DNA of 64,000 bases from Xenoacremonium recifei (taxonomy: Eukaryota > Ascomycota > Sordariomycetes > Hypocreales > Nectriaceae). Below, in pieces: positions 35,467-45,291 of this stretch. The notes below the pieces were generated by a model that made no database searches, was not told where the DNA came from, and was given only the letters and a program-made list of their open reading frames with translations. The stretch lies in contig WOFQ01000039.1 in NCBI GenBank assembly GCA_012184525.1, forward strand, positions 248,001 through 312,000, given 5' to 3'. Position 1 is the stretch's first letter. Every line of letters begins with the position of its first letter. The position numbers were made by a program, and so were the translations under genes.

Positions 35467-38029
35467 ATGCGTCCTCCTCGGATCGCCATTCTCATCCTCT
35501 TCCTCTCCGCTTCGCTCTTCCTCCTCTGCCGAGCCATCTTCTCGTCGGCGCGGACCGCCTCAGCCAGATACCCCACCACCTCGTCCAAGTCACGATCCGA
35601 CCGAACAGTATGGGGCTTCATGTACTACAACACGCCTTTCTCGCTGTTTCCTCCAAATGCTGCCATCAGCTTGACCGACGATAATAGTACCTCGTTTGCT
35701 GCCCGGCCGGCTGCGTTCGGGCCCAAGCTCGCCGTCAAAGGCCTCAGCGGCCAGCTTTGGGTGGGCAGTGGTTTTGCCGAGGACAGTCTCGACGGCAACG
35801 GCGAGCTCGGCTGCAGCGACATTCCAGGATGGGACAGTGGTAACGGGCGGTCGCTCAAGGATGCGCTCAAGGCGGCTGCCCCGCGAGTCGCAACCCCGAA
35901 AGAGGATAATCCCAGCCACCCTCGCCGGGAGCAACTCCTCGATCCCGACAACCGCGACAACATCGTCAGCTCGAAGCTACGTCTGAGAGGAGCTGTCAAC
36001 GACGGGACCGACAACTACCTCCACCAAGGCCTGAACGCAAGGAATGAGCCCTCGGGCTCCTCGTCTCACGCGGACATCCAGTCCATTCAGGAAGCCGCCG
36101 AAATCGAAGGCAAAGTCGTTCTTCTCATGCGGGGCGGCTGCGGCTTCCTCGAAAAGGTCATGTGGGCTCAGCGTCGAGGAGCCATTGCAGTCATAGTTGG
36201 CGACAACCAAAAGGGTGGCCCTCTCATCCAAATGTTTGCGCATGGCGACGAGGTTGACAATGTCACAATCCCGTCGGTGTTCACCGCCCGCACGACTGCG
36301 CACCTTTTGTCCTCCCTCACACAGCCGGGAAGTTTCGTCGAAGACAGCTTGGACGACAACGGCAACCCTGTTCTGAAAGTTCAGCAGGGTTCTAAAGTGA
36401 GAAAGAACAAAAAGTCGGACTCGTCGAGAACTGCAGCTTCTCCCAAGACGACGACATCCTCAAAAGAGAGGCGTTCTGTGAAGGACGCAAAGTCCGAACC
36501 AAAAAGCCGCGGCTGGTTCTCGCGTGTGTTTTGCTGGGGCGGCTCTGCCATTGTCGTGGAAGACAAGAGCAGACCCCCAAGCAGCGGCCGCCTGGATTGG
36601 GTGCTCGTCGAGGACTGGGATGAGGAGAATGACAAAGCAATTAGTGACAGCATGGGAAAAACGAAAAGCAGGAAACCAAAACCCCTCAAGTCGACTGATG
36701 ACGATTTTGTTATTGGAGTGCAGGACTGGAGAGATCCTGACCTTCGGGACAAGTCTGATACTAGGACCACGACCAGCAAGCCTACGGACAGCACCGACTC
36801 CAAACTCAAGACCACCAAGGACAGCACGAGCTCTAGCCAGAATCTCCCAGATGCCAACGGACCCAAGGGAGGCAGCATTACCCCTGGAAGCGGGGAGTAT
36901 AATCCTGCGGCCTTGCCAGCATACGGTAGAGCGGCGCTTTCGCGGTCACGATCCTCCGGCTCTGACGGCGATGGCAAGGGCTTCTTCTCCAAGTTATTTG
37001 GTTCTGGCGAATCCGAGGAAGAGGAGACAAGTTCTAAGGATGGTCCCGCCTATGCTTACGAAGCTTCTCCTATCTCAGAGGACTCAGATTATCATGAAGG
37101 CCTCTGGGTGACTATTACTCCCACTAGCAGTGCGAGCCCTTTCTTTGACACCTTGTTGGTCTTGGTTATCAGCCCCCTAGTCACTCTGACTGTTGTGTAC
37201 GCGCTCTTGATCCTCCGAGCTCGGATACGAAGACGGCGTTGGAGAGCCCCTAAGTCGGTCGTGGAGCGTCTACCGGTCCGTACCTACCATACTGTTGCGG
37301 CATCACCGAGCGTTACTCCACGAGTGCCCTCGCCATCCAGCACATCTCCAACTACGCCTCTGCTTCAGCAGAGTCCCGCGAGGTCTCGACCCAGGTCACG
37401 AACGACAACAGGGATTCCAGAAGAAGAGGGTCTCCTTGCACCTAGTTCAGCACTGCCTACTCCCAGAACAACGTCGCGAGTGGGGCACCGAGAGCACGAG
37501 AAAGGCTCTGGTGGTTTCTCCGCTGAATGGAAGAAGTATATGGGCCGGCAAGTCGAGTGCGTCGTGTGTCTGGAGGAGTATGTGGACGGGGTGAGCCGAG
37601 TGATGAGCCTCCCGTGCGGTCACGAGTTTCACGTCGAGTGCATGTGAGTATCAATTCAACTCTGTGAAAGGAACAATATACTAATGGATTTTATTAAGCA
37701 CTCCATGGTTGACTACCCGCCGACGGACGTGCCCTATCTGCAAGGGCGACGTTGTCAGATCTCTCCGTCATGGCGGATCATCGAGCCCGCGCTATGAGCC
37801 CTACCACGATGATAGCGACGACGAGAACGACGCCGAGGGCTCCGGATCTCGCTCTAGCGACAGAGATTCGGATCTTGAGCAGGGAATCCTCTCCCCAGAT
37901 GCAGGACCATCGCGTGGATGGGCCCGCCATGAGGGCTGGCTGAGTCTGTTCTCCAGCGGCATTGGTACCGGACGGGCACAATCACCCGCTGGGTCTAGAT
38001 CGCGATCTCCCGAGGACCGCAATCGATAA
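35467..38029 (+). CDS. PA-TM-RING E3 ubiquitin ligase
   Basis: Two exons, 35467-37643 and 37699-38029, give 835 residues. The start is the ATG at 35467, which begins a signal anchor (RIAILILFLSASLFLLCRAI). A protease-associated domain follows, with the core EGKVVLLMRGGCGFLEKVMW and GAIAVIVGDNQKGG at residues about 212-252. Then come a disordered basic/acidic stretch, a transmembrane helix near residues 559-582 (LLVLVISPLVTLTVVYALLI), and a C-terminal C3H2C3 RING: CVVC at 698-701, CGHEFHVEC, and CPIC in exon 2. The order matches endomembrane PA-TM-RING ligases, which ubiquitinate membrane cargo from the cytosolic face. The intron divides the RING at 'VECI|TPWL' and uses an AAG acceptor (TATTAAG) after a TACTAATG branch point. 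The tail is Ser/Asp-rich. Confidence 0.88.
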
Positions 38030-38516
38030 AGTCATCAACTTTCATAGACGGCATCCCGGTTTGCCTCACGAAGTTTTCTTCTGTTTCGGCGTATATGGAT
38101 ATGGATTTGGGATCGGGTCTTTACATGGGAATAGCAGTATGCGCTCTTGACGGGATGGTGGATTTCTCTTTGTTTTTGCGATGTTTTCTTAGTCGTTTCC
38201 CTTTTTCAGTTGGCTTTCCTCGACATGGCGAAGCATGGTGTACGAGAAGTGTGCGCGTGTAGAGCTAGGCGTTGATGACGGCTGGACGAGATGGAGTTTA
38301 TACCCTGATAGGATGGAAGTAGTGAAAGGTGATGGTGTTGAATAAGACAGACTAACATCTCTCTGGTCACGAATTCATACTGCCGAGTGTCTTGAATGAA
38401 ATCCTGTAATGAAGTCACGACGTTAGAGACAGAACGTAACGCATCTTGGTATCTTTATTTTCTTTTATATATCCAAACCTTCCACCGTCTATCTTCCAGT
38501 CGAAACTTTTTGGTAA
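38030..38516. other. Convergent 3' ends
   Basis: This 487-base spacer lies between the stop of the RING gene (+) and the stop of aspartate-semialdehyde dehydrogenase (-). It holds the two 3'UTRs; nothing else is seen. Confidence 0.6.
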
Positions 38517-39813
38517 TTAGATATATCCCTTGAGAACTGCTGCTTCGGCATTCAATATCGATGAGCCAGCAGCTCCGATAACAGCTACAAATGGGTCAGT
38601 AAGAAATGCACATCAACGCTATGTAAATGAAAGACCAGAACTCACTGTTATGGCTCAGAGCCACAAACTTCAGATCGAAGATACCGCTCTCATCCTCGCG
38701 GACGCGACCAACGCTGACGGTGTAGCCGCGGCCAAGCTCGCGGTCCAGACGGGGCTGGGGTCGGTCGTCCTCCTCGAAAACCATGATGGGCGGGTTCGGC
38801 GCGGACGGGCAGCCAAGAGTCTGGGCGTCGGAGGTGTAGGCGCGCAGAGCCTCCTTGACCTGCGCAGCCGAGGGCGGGGGCTGGCGCGCAAACTTGAGCG
38901 AGACGCAGGCAGTGTGGCCGTCCATGACAGGCACGCGATTGCAAGAGGCGCTGACGCGAAGACCCTCCTGCTCGACAAAGGCGGTGCGGCCGTCGTTGAT
39001 GGACCCGAGGATCTTGCGGGCCTCGGTCTCGAGCTTGTCCTCCTCGCCCTTGATGAAGGGCACGACGTTGTCGATGATGTCCATGGAGGAGACGCCCGGG
39101 TAGCCGGCGCCGGAGACGGCCTGCATGGTGACGATGCTGACGGTGTCGATGGGGCCGAAGGCGGCTTGGAGGGCGGCGAAGGGGATGACGAGCCCGATGA
39201 CGGCGCAGTTGGAGTTGCAGACCAGGAAGCCCTTGGAGAGGCCGCGGACGCTGCGCTGGTGGGGGATGAGGTCCAGGTGTGGGAGGTTGACGGTGGGGAC
39301 GACGAGCGGCACGAGGGGATCGCGGCGGTAGTTTTTGGCGTTGGAGAAGACGGGGATCTCGGCCTTTGTGAATTCCATCTCTGGATGGAGGGGTTAGCTC
39401 GGCGAGTCCAGCTGGTCCCTGGGCAGCAGTGTCCGGAGCCATGGGAGGAGAGGGAGAAACGCACCAATGTCACCAGCAACATCGGCGTCCAGTCCGCTGA
39501 ACACGACATCGCAGTCCTTGAACTCCTCCGCCTTGCACTCCTTCACCACCAGTTCCGCAACGTCCCCCATGGGCGCAGCCTGCTTCCACCGCACGGCATC
39601 CTTGTACTTCTTGCCGGCAGAGCGCGACGACGCGCCGACGGCGTGGAGCTTGAGGTAGGGGTGTTGCTGGAGGAGGAGGATGAATCGCTGGCCGACGGAG
39701 CCCGTGCAGCCGAGGACGCCTGAGGAGCAAGATGTTTGGTTAGCTGGAGGGGAGTGGTGATGGCGGGGGAGGGGCATCGTACCGCATTTCTTGACGGGGA
39801 ATTCTGAGGCCAT
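38517..39813 (-). CDS. hom2: Aspartate-semialdehyde dehydrogenase
   Basis: Four exons, 39813-39783, 39719-39465, 39380-38646 and 38584-38517, give 362 residues; all phases match. The enzyme reduces aspartyl-4-phosphate to aspartate-4-semialdehyde with NADPH, the branch point to threonine, methionine and isoleucine. The NADP-binding loop GVLGCTGSVGQ is at residues 11-21, the catalytic cysteine is in VCNSNCAVIG (Cys154), and an active-site histidine follows in VMDGHTACVSL (His251). Family blocks SSRSAGKKYKDAVRWKQAAP, DCDVVFSGLDADVAGDI, AVSGAGYPGVSSMDI and LSHNTVIGAAGSSILNAE are all intact, so it should be active. Length is normal for fungal homologues (about 360). The last exon, only 68 bases, supplies the C-terminus ending in VLKGYI. 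The symbol follows the yeast HOM2 name. Confidence 0.95.
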
Positions 39814-40127
39814 GGTGATGGGGGAGCCTTTTGGAGGCCAATTGGAGTAATGGGAGGAGAGGGAGAGGGTGAAGAGGAGGAAGGCAGGGGCGTGAGTCAG
39901 AAAGGAGCTCCGACGTATGACTTTGGCAGGTTTGGTGTTGAGGATGAGTCGTTGGAAGAGAGACCCCGCCATCACAAAATTTCCCCGCTATCGGAGTGCT
40001 AAGAACGGGTGGATCCCTCCCGCCTAGGTTTAGTTTAAGGTACCTAGGTGTAAGTACCTCAATAAGGCGGGCACAGAAGACATGAGAGCAACCTCACTTC
40101 AACTCCTCATTTATTTCATCTCTTCAA
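39814..40127. other. Short intergenic spacer
   Basis: The region contains the leader and promoter of the dehydrogenase (-) and the 3' flank of the leftward kinase-like gene is immediately beyond. TACCTAGGT-type steps occur near 40040. No gene is seen. Confidence 0.6.
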
Positions 40128-41153
40128 CTACAGCTCCAAATACTCCTCAATCTTCCGTAAAGCAACCTCATCACCCTCCACCGTCCCGCTCAATTCCTCG
40201 TCTAGCCAGCCTTCCGTCCAACCACCGCCAAAGTCGATGACCCAAGCATCGTCTGTTTCACGGTGAATCAGCACATTGCCAGCTTTTCCGTCTCCCCATG
40301 TAATCCCCATGTGGTGCAGCGACTGTATGGTCTCACGAATCTGAGACGCCCACTTCATTCGGCGGTGGCGGTCGATGGCAGAGACAGTCTTGATGCTTCC
40401 CAGAGTCGACAGTTCTGATGACTCTGGTACCGGGATGTATTCCACCAGGAACCCAATGACCTGCTTGGTGTCGGGCGCTTCGATCAAACCCAGGAGCTTA
40501 GGGATGCGGAGGGCGCTCGCGTTGGCGGATGTGGTAATCTTCCAGAGACAGTCCAGCTCCCTCTGCGCAACGTCTTGCCCATGAAGAGCGCCCGCCTTGG
40601 CGCACATCTCTTTCCCCTCAACCATCACACGTGAAACGTAGCCGTCATCGTAAAGATCTTCGAGGACATGAATACTCTTAGTGGAGAAGATTGGCAAGCT
40701 GAAGGCCTCATCCTGCTTCAGATGGAAGGGAACGCCAGATGAACCGAGGAGAGCTGTGCTGCTCGGAGCAGGAGTGGTGTTGTGAATTACCCCTGCCTTT
40801 CCATTCATTGTTTGGAATGAAAAATTGTGCTCTTGCGGGAAGAGGAGGGAGTGCAGGTCATGTGAGGGCGCAACACCTGGTGCCATCGGCGGAGCGAGCT
40901 GATCAAAGAGAGACCTTCCAGTGTCAACAATAGCGTCAAAGATCTCGCCCGCGACAACGCCGGATTTCTCATCGTCGCTGCCATCGTCAGTGTCATTTTG
41001 TCTGTCGATGAAGACGTTTTCAATTGGGGGAGCGGTGGTGCTCGATGGAGAGCGGTGGAGGTGAACGACAAGGCGGGCATCATTCCAACGAAGGTCGACG
41101 GATATATGGTCCCTCGAATGCGTGAATATCTCCTCCAGGTGATGAGTCTTCAT
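40128..41153 (-). CDS. Protein kinase-like domain protein (fungal phosphotransferase-type)
   Basis: This is one exon of 341 residues from the ATG at 41153. The N-terminal third (LRWNDARLVVHLHRS and an acidic stretch DTDDGSDDEKSG) lacks a classic glycine loop. The kinase-fold core follows, with KEMCAKAG as the likely Lys strand. The catalytic loop is WGDGKAGNVLIH (Asp288, Lys290, Asn293) in place of HRDLKxxN, and the metal motif is VIDFGGGWTEGW (Asp307). This variant is typical of a large, poorly characterised fungal kinase-like family whose members respond to small substrates or are unassigned. Catalytic Asp, Asn and DFG are kept, so it may be active. The upstream frame stays open in phase to 41267, so a fusion with the preceding casein kinase transcript is possible (see findings). 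Confidence 0.72.
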   Translation of the reverse strand: MKTHHLEEIFTHSRDHISVDLRWNDARLVVHLHRSPSSTTAPPIENVFIDRQNDTDDGSDDEKSGVVAGEIFDAIVDTGRSLFDQLAPPMAPGVAPSHDLHSLLFPQEHNFSFQTMNGKAGVIHNTTPAPSSTALLGSSGVPFHLKQDEAFSLPIFSTKSIHVLEDLYDDGYVSRVMVEGKEMCAKAGALHGQDVAQRELDCLWKITTSANASALRIPKLLGLIEAPDTKQVIGFLVEYIPVPESSELSTLGSIKTVSAIDRHRRMKWASQIRETIQSLHHMGITWGDGKAGNVLIHRETDDAWVIDFGGGWTEGWLDEELSGTVEGDEVALRKIEEYLEL

Positions 41154-41265
41154 CACCTTGGCCTCTAGTCCGCGGTCTGGTGAGTGGAAAGCTGAAGGTG
41201 AGTGTTCATCACCTTGAGCCGTATTATTCTGCGCACCTGCACCTTCTACAGCATCACTTGAAACC

Positions 41266-42363
41266 TTCTAAAATCACTTCCCGTTAGCAAAGGTACATTT
41301 AATATAGGGGACGGGCTTACAGACTTGTCTATAGGCCTCGTTGAATAGCTTCTCTGTCCAATCGAAGATACTGTCGTACTTGAACCCCCGGGACTGGTAG
41401 AGACGGCGAAACAGCCGACGGAGATATGCGTAATCTGGCAGGTCGTCAAAACCCAGCGATCGAGCGTATTTGATGTACGTCGCGAACTCGTTGGGAAGCC
41501 CCTCGCAAAGCTCCTCAACCGACAGATCCATCTTCTTTTGCTTTATCGCTTCATCAGTCTTCTCCTGATTCCATGGGAGGGAGCCCTTCGCTAGGTATAG
41601 CAACACATATCCCAGGGACTCAAGATCGTCTCTCCAAGACTGTTCTGGCGTTTCATTAGTTACAAGCCGGATGGTCTGTGTTTCAGAGTAAGAACATACG
41701 CATGTTATTGTGGTTATTCAAGCTGGCGTAGTAACTGGTACCGATGTTGATAGATTTGCCGTCTCGATACATCTCTGCCTCGGAAAACTCGATTGCTAGA
41801 CCAAAGTCGATCATGTAAAGAACATTCCCTTTCCTGTCGACTCCCATCAGGAGATTCTCTGGCTTGATATCGCGGTGGATAATGCCCTTGGAATGAACAT
41901 ACTGGACCCGGGAGATGGCCTGGTCGGCGATAAGCAGGATTGTCTTGAGTGAAAGCCTTCGGTCGCAGTAGTTGAGTAGGTCCTGAAGCGAAGGGCCAAG
42001 AGCATCGAATACTAGGATGGAGTATGTATTTTCCTGTCCAACCCACCGTAATTGCGATATGCCAACACCGCCCGACAGTAACTTGTATGTCTCTGCTTCA
42101 GTGTCGACTATATAGCGCTTCTCGGAATCCACCAGTTTGATAGCGACCTCTTCGTTCGTCCGGAGATCGGTCCCTGGCTAGGTTAGTATCAGCACTGTTC
42201 GGTACAATCAACATCGCAAACATACCTGCGTATACGAGACCAAAGCTGCCTTTGCCAATCTTGCCGTCGACACGGTATTTCTCCTTGATGGTGATGTCCT
42301 GGGAAAAGAGAGACTAAGAGAGGGCCTTCCGGATCTTGAATACCAGCGGGTTCATACCTTCAT
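41266..42363 (-). CDS. Divergent casein kinase 1 (Ser/Thr protein kinase)
   Basis: Five exons, 42363-42358, 42298-42226, 42173-41700, 41644-41321 and 41267-41266, give 292 residues. The first exon is just ATG AAG, and with the best donor (GTAAGC at 41320) the stop codon TAA is split by the last intron. The glycine loop GKGSFG is at residues 17-22, VAIK Lys39, HRDIKPEN at 126-133 and DFGLA at 149-153. The CK1 signature follows: SWRDDLESLGYVLLYLAKGS LPW, LCEGLPNEFATYIKYARSL, DDLPDYAYLRRLFRRLY and FDWT. The activation segment is short (SINIGTSYYASLNN), so substrate choice may differ from canonical CK1. No long C-terminal tail or palmitoylation motif is present. It looks like an accessory paralogue, not the essential Hrr25/Yck-type kinase. 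Confidence 0.82.
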
Positions 42364-42804
42364 CCTCGTTGTGTTTCCTTGGTCGTCTTTCTATCTATAC
42401 TGCAGGCCGACCGGGGAAGAGGGATATGACCTAAGCAGAAATGGTTTTTGGAATGACAAGAGAAGTCCAAGAGCAAAATTTGCCTTCTAGCCATCTTGGA
42501 GATGGTCGTAGTAGCGTTGGGTGGTGGCATTTGAACTCACTGGCATCCGACCCCCATGACTGCCGTGAGACTACAAAGGACACAAGAAGTTGATGGACTA
42601 GTGGCTTTGACCCCCTTTACGCTCTGGTCGCTAGAGTAGTGAAGCAATCAAAATAGAGAAGAGAGAAAAACCGCACAAGGAAAGCTTTGATCAATCTTTG
42701 CCAACTGTTTCCGGAGCATTTCCTTTGTTCCTTCAATCAGTGTTTTGGGCCGACAGAATGCTTCTCTTTTGACCATGCCGAGTTGAGCAGCAGTTTTCCC
42801 CTAC
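42364..42804. other. Intergenic: CK1 upstream region
   Basis: This 440-base stretch is upstream of the leftward CK1 gene and of the rightward gene remnant. No RNA gene or repeat is identified. Confidence 0.5.
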
Positions 42805-42867
42805 ATGCACTCTAATTCTTACCAGCTCAAGGGCGACTACAGACAGTCTCCTTTGGCGATTACTTCA

Positions 42868-43290
42868 ATGACTTCTGTGTTGGCTCTCCCCGATGTGATG
42901 ACCATGGAGATCCGGAAGCGGCAGCGGACAGACGAGCTATCGCAATGCAATTCGCCCCCGAAGAGGGTGCGATCAACCGATAAACACAACTTCCCACCAT
43001 AATTCTGGGATAATTTATCGAAGGTTTGGCTCACACAGCGCGCTTTGAGAGAGCTCGATCGTCGAAATAGTGCGCGACCCCCTTCAGCGTTTACAGCTTT
43101 CGGATTCCATCCTACAGACCTTGCTCGATTCGCAAGATGCGGCGGCCCGGATCTACGTCATTTACGCGTTAGACTGCAGACCTCCTCTTCTATTAATGTG
43201 TTGATTCGCTCATATCTTTGCAGAATTACAGACCGAAACACGAGATGGATAGTAGAAGTCCTTCCGCACAGTATTAGGGACCAGTATTAG
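42868..43290 (+). pseudogene. Truncated, stop-interrupted member of the fungal 'RELDRRN' expanded family
   Basis: The plus strand reads, in one frame, MTSVLALPDVMTMEIRKRQR, then SPPKRVRSTDKHNFPP, a TAA stop at 43000-43002, and then FWDNLSKVWLTQRALRELDR RNSARPP, ending RFARCGGPDLRHLR before diverging. The pair FWDNLS..L(T)..ALRELDRRN and RFAR.GGPDL..LR is the hallmark of a large, dispersed gene family in Sordariomycetes and Eurotiomycetes, where PP is normally followed directly by FWDNLS. The stop therefore looks like a nonsense change in an otherwise continuous frame. After LRHLR the frame runs into unrelated sequence and stops within a minisatellite, so the 3' part is lost. The family has no established function; copies are often decayed and sit in accessory DNA. 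Confidence 0.68.
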
Positions 43291-43398
43291 GGACCAGTAT
43301 TAGGGACCAGTATTAGGGACCAGTATTAGGGACCAGTATTAGGGACCAGTATTAGGGACCAGTATTAGGGACCAGTATTAGGGACCAGTATTAGGGAT
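43269..43398 (+). repeat. Minisatellite: ten 13-bp units containing TTAGGG
   Basis: The unit CAGTATTAGGGAC is repeated ten times head to tail with no variation except the last base of the final copy (T for C). Each unit contains TTAGGG, the telomeric hexamer of filamentous fungi. The first unit overlaps the end of the open frame of the adjacent pseudogene, and 88 bases separate the array from the stop of the DUF3669 gene. Confidence 0.97.
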
Positions 43399-43486
43399 CC
43401 GGGCTCTTGAGACACTTTTCTGCAAATGCAATCTTTATTGCTGTTACTATCTCTCTGAACTGACCAACGTTTAATACAATCCACCG

Positions 43487-44512
43487 CTACGCGTGAGACG
43501 GTCCCCTGTCATACAGCCCTTTCGTTTCCTCTATCCTATCCACAAGAGCAAGAGGAATATTGTGGAATTTCCGAGGCAGGTAAGTCCTACTCTGCTCTAT
43601 ATAAACACTGCGAAAGTAGGACCAAAGCATGTGATCGCTGACGTTCTCACTGCCTGGCCTTGGGTAGAAAGGGTCGTTCCGCCAGAAGCTCTTGACTGCA
43701 GCATTAATGAAGCTCTCACCGTCGTGGTCCATGGAAACCTTCCTGCAGCAATCAAAATCGAGAACCCAGACGGTATGAGGTCCGAGTTCTCCCCAGTCGA
43801 ACTGGCCTGGTACCCCTTGCCGAGGAGGAGCCAGGACAAATTCGACGTCGGAGGCATCAATATTAGCAACCCAATGAAAGAAGGCCAGGGCCTCTGCCAT
43901 AGCTTTGGCGTACCCTTGCAAAAGCGAGCGCTCCATACCAAGCTCTTCCATTCTATCGACGTGAAGAGGGAAGTTACGGAGACTGAAGAAGGCGTGACGC
44001 CTGCACTGCTTACTCGCTGACTTTGAGTATTGTCGGCGGCCAAGATAGGGGCGGATGAGACAGTGCTCGCTTGTAGGGTCGCTGAGCAAGTCATTCCGTT
44101 TCTGAACAGCATCTGCCCCCCAGCCCAGAGGAGCATATTCATCGACTAGTAGCTTGCGAGCTGAGTTTGGCATCGGAAGTATCTTCTCGTTCAGAAGGGC
44201 GTTGCAGGCCGACGAGTTTGGCGGAAGGTAAGGCAAGATTTGCGGCCATTGGGGAGAGTCGCTTCGTAGGAATGAATAGCAATGAGAAATGTTGAATGAC
44301 GTGCAGTTGGCTCGGTCTTCAGCATCGAGTAAGTGTTGGTGGACATGAAACTCATTCTCTAGAGACCGGCCAGGACCGCCGTCTTCCCGCTTCATAGCGA
44401 CCGGAGTAAACCAAACAGGGGCAGACCAAACGGAGCCACAAAACCCCTGCCCGATCCTTCGCAAAGGCGATGCAGAAGATGTGAGCTTTGCAACGGCTGA
44501 ATCTGCGTCCAT
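43487..44512 (-). CDS. DUF3669 domain protein
   Basis: This is a single exon of 341 residues from the ATG at 44512. The N-terminus reads RRIGQGFCGSVWSAP, reminiscent of a degenerate kinase glycine loop, followed by AMKREDGG (a possible Lys strand). The C-terminal half is the DUF3669 pattern: NFPLHVDRMEELGM, YAKAMAEALAFFHWVANIDA and DVEFVLAPP, then VWVLDFDCCRKVSMD, FWRNDPFYPRP, and YIEQSRTYL. The combination (GxG loop, HWxxxxDxxDVEF catalytic-like loop, LDFDxC metal-like motif) suggests a distant kinase fold, an inference also made for other members of this fungal family. No function is known. Family members are numerous and variable in moulds and often carry zinc fingers, which are absent here. 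Confidence 0.8.
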   Translation of the reverse strand: MDADSAVAKLTSSASPLRRIGQGFCGSVWSAPVWFTPVAMKREDGGPGRSLENEFHVHQHLLDAEDRANCTSFNISHCYSFLRSDSPQWPQILPYLPPNSSACNALLNEKILPMPNSARKLLVDEYAPLGWGADAVQKRNDLLSDPTSEHCLIRPYLGRRQYSKSASKQCRRHAFFSLRNFPLHVDRMEELGMERSLLQGYAKAMAEALAFFHWVANIDASDVEFVLAPPRQGVPGQFDWGELGPHTVWVLDFDCCRKVSMDHDGESFINAAVKSFWRNDPFYPRPGSENVSDHMLWSYFRSVYIEQSRTYLPRKFHNIPLALVDRIEETKGLYDRGPSHA

Positions 44513-45291
44513 GCTGGTGGTTTTGTGCCTTGATGATACATGTAGGATGTTACTGAGCTGCGATGTAGGTGATGAAAGGTAGTGATAGCTAAAAAAGTTG
44601 ATGATGAGGAAAGGAAATCTCTTATTAATGGCCTTGGGAGAAGAAGACGGTTTATGAGACTGGATAAGGTGCAGGAACCCTTATGAGCACCGCCAAGCAA
44701 AGTAAGTTTGACGGCATGTTGCGAGGTCCAGACTGGCACTTCATCTTCGTCTTTTCAAACCCATACGTCACCCAAAGCCCCAAAGGAGCATGCATTGAAG
44801 ACCTCATCTAGTTGTAGCACGGTGGAAGCCGAGCCGTCTGCCCCTGTTACAGCGTCAGCACTACTAGTCCTTTCACTGACCGACCTATTAGCGCAGTGGG
44901 CAAGCTCTGGTTCGGGATGCGCCCAAGGTCAGCATATCAAGACAGAAGAAGTCAGGCATTGGACAGAGAAAGCCGGTTGATGGAAGCCAGCATCATCGCT
45001 CGGATCTTATTCTCACGATGCCTTCGGAGTGCAGGCAATAACTTGACTCAATCTTATTCAGCGGCCAACTGACCTTTCGATATAAGGTGTAATTGATACT
45101 TTAAAAAGTTCATGACCCGAGAAAACGCTCGGTAATGCAGACCCGAACGCAAGAACCGTGTGTATCCATCCTAACGCCTATATATGCATGAGTTCCCCTT
45201 CCGTTCTTTCCCACCTCTTGTCGCATAATGTGGTTCCCCTTGAATGATGGGGTCGCCCATTCTATAAGAATGCATAGCCTCTGAAAGCGGT
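44513..45291. other. Intergenic, no gene seen
   Basis: This spacer contains the promoter of the DUF3669 gene (-) and the 3' flank of the PQ-loop gene (-). A 90-codon plus-strand frame at 44708-44980 has no recognisable feature. Confidence 0.55.

Noticed and set aside
43269..43398. CRISPR-like array
   Set aside because: The 13-bp units are directly adjacent with no spacers, in a eukaryotic genome; this is a minisatellite.
43269..43398. True interstitial telomere tract
   Set aside because: TTAGGG occurs once per 13-base unit, not as contiguous hexamers, so it is not a simple telomere insertion.
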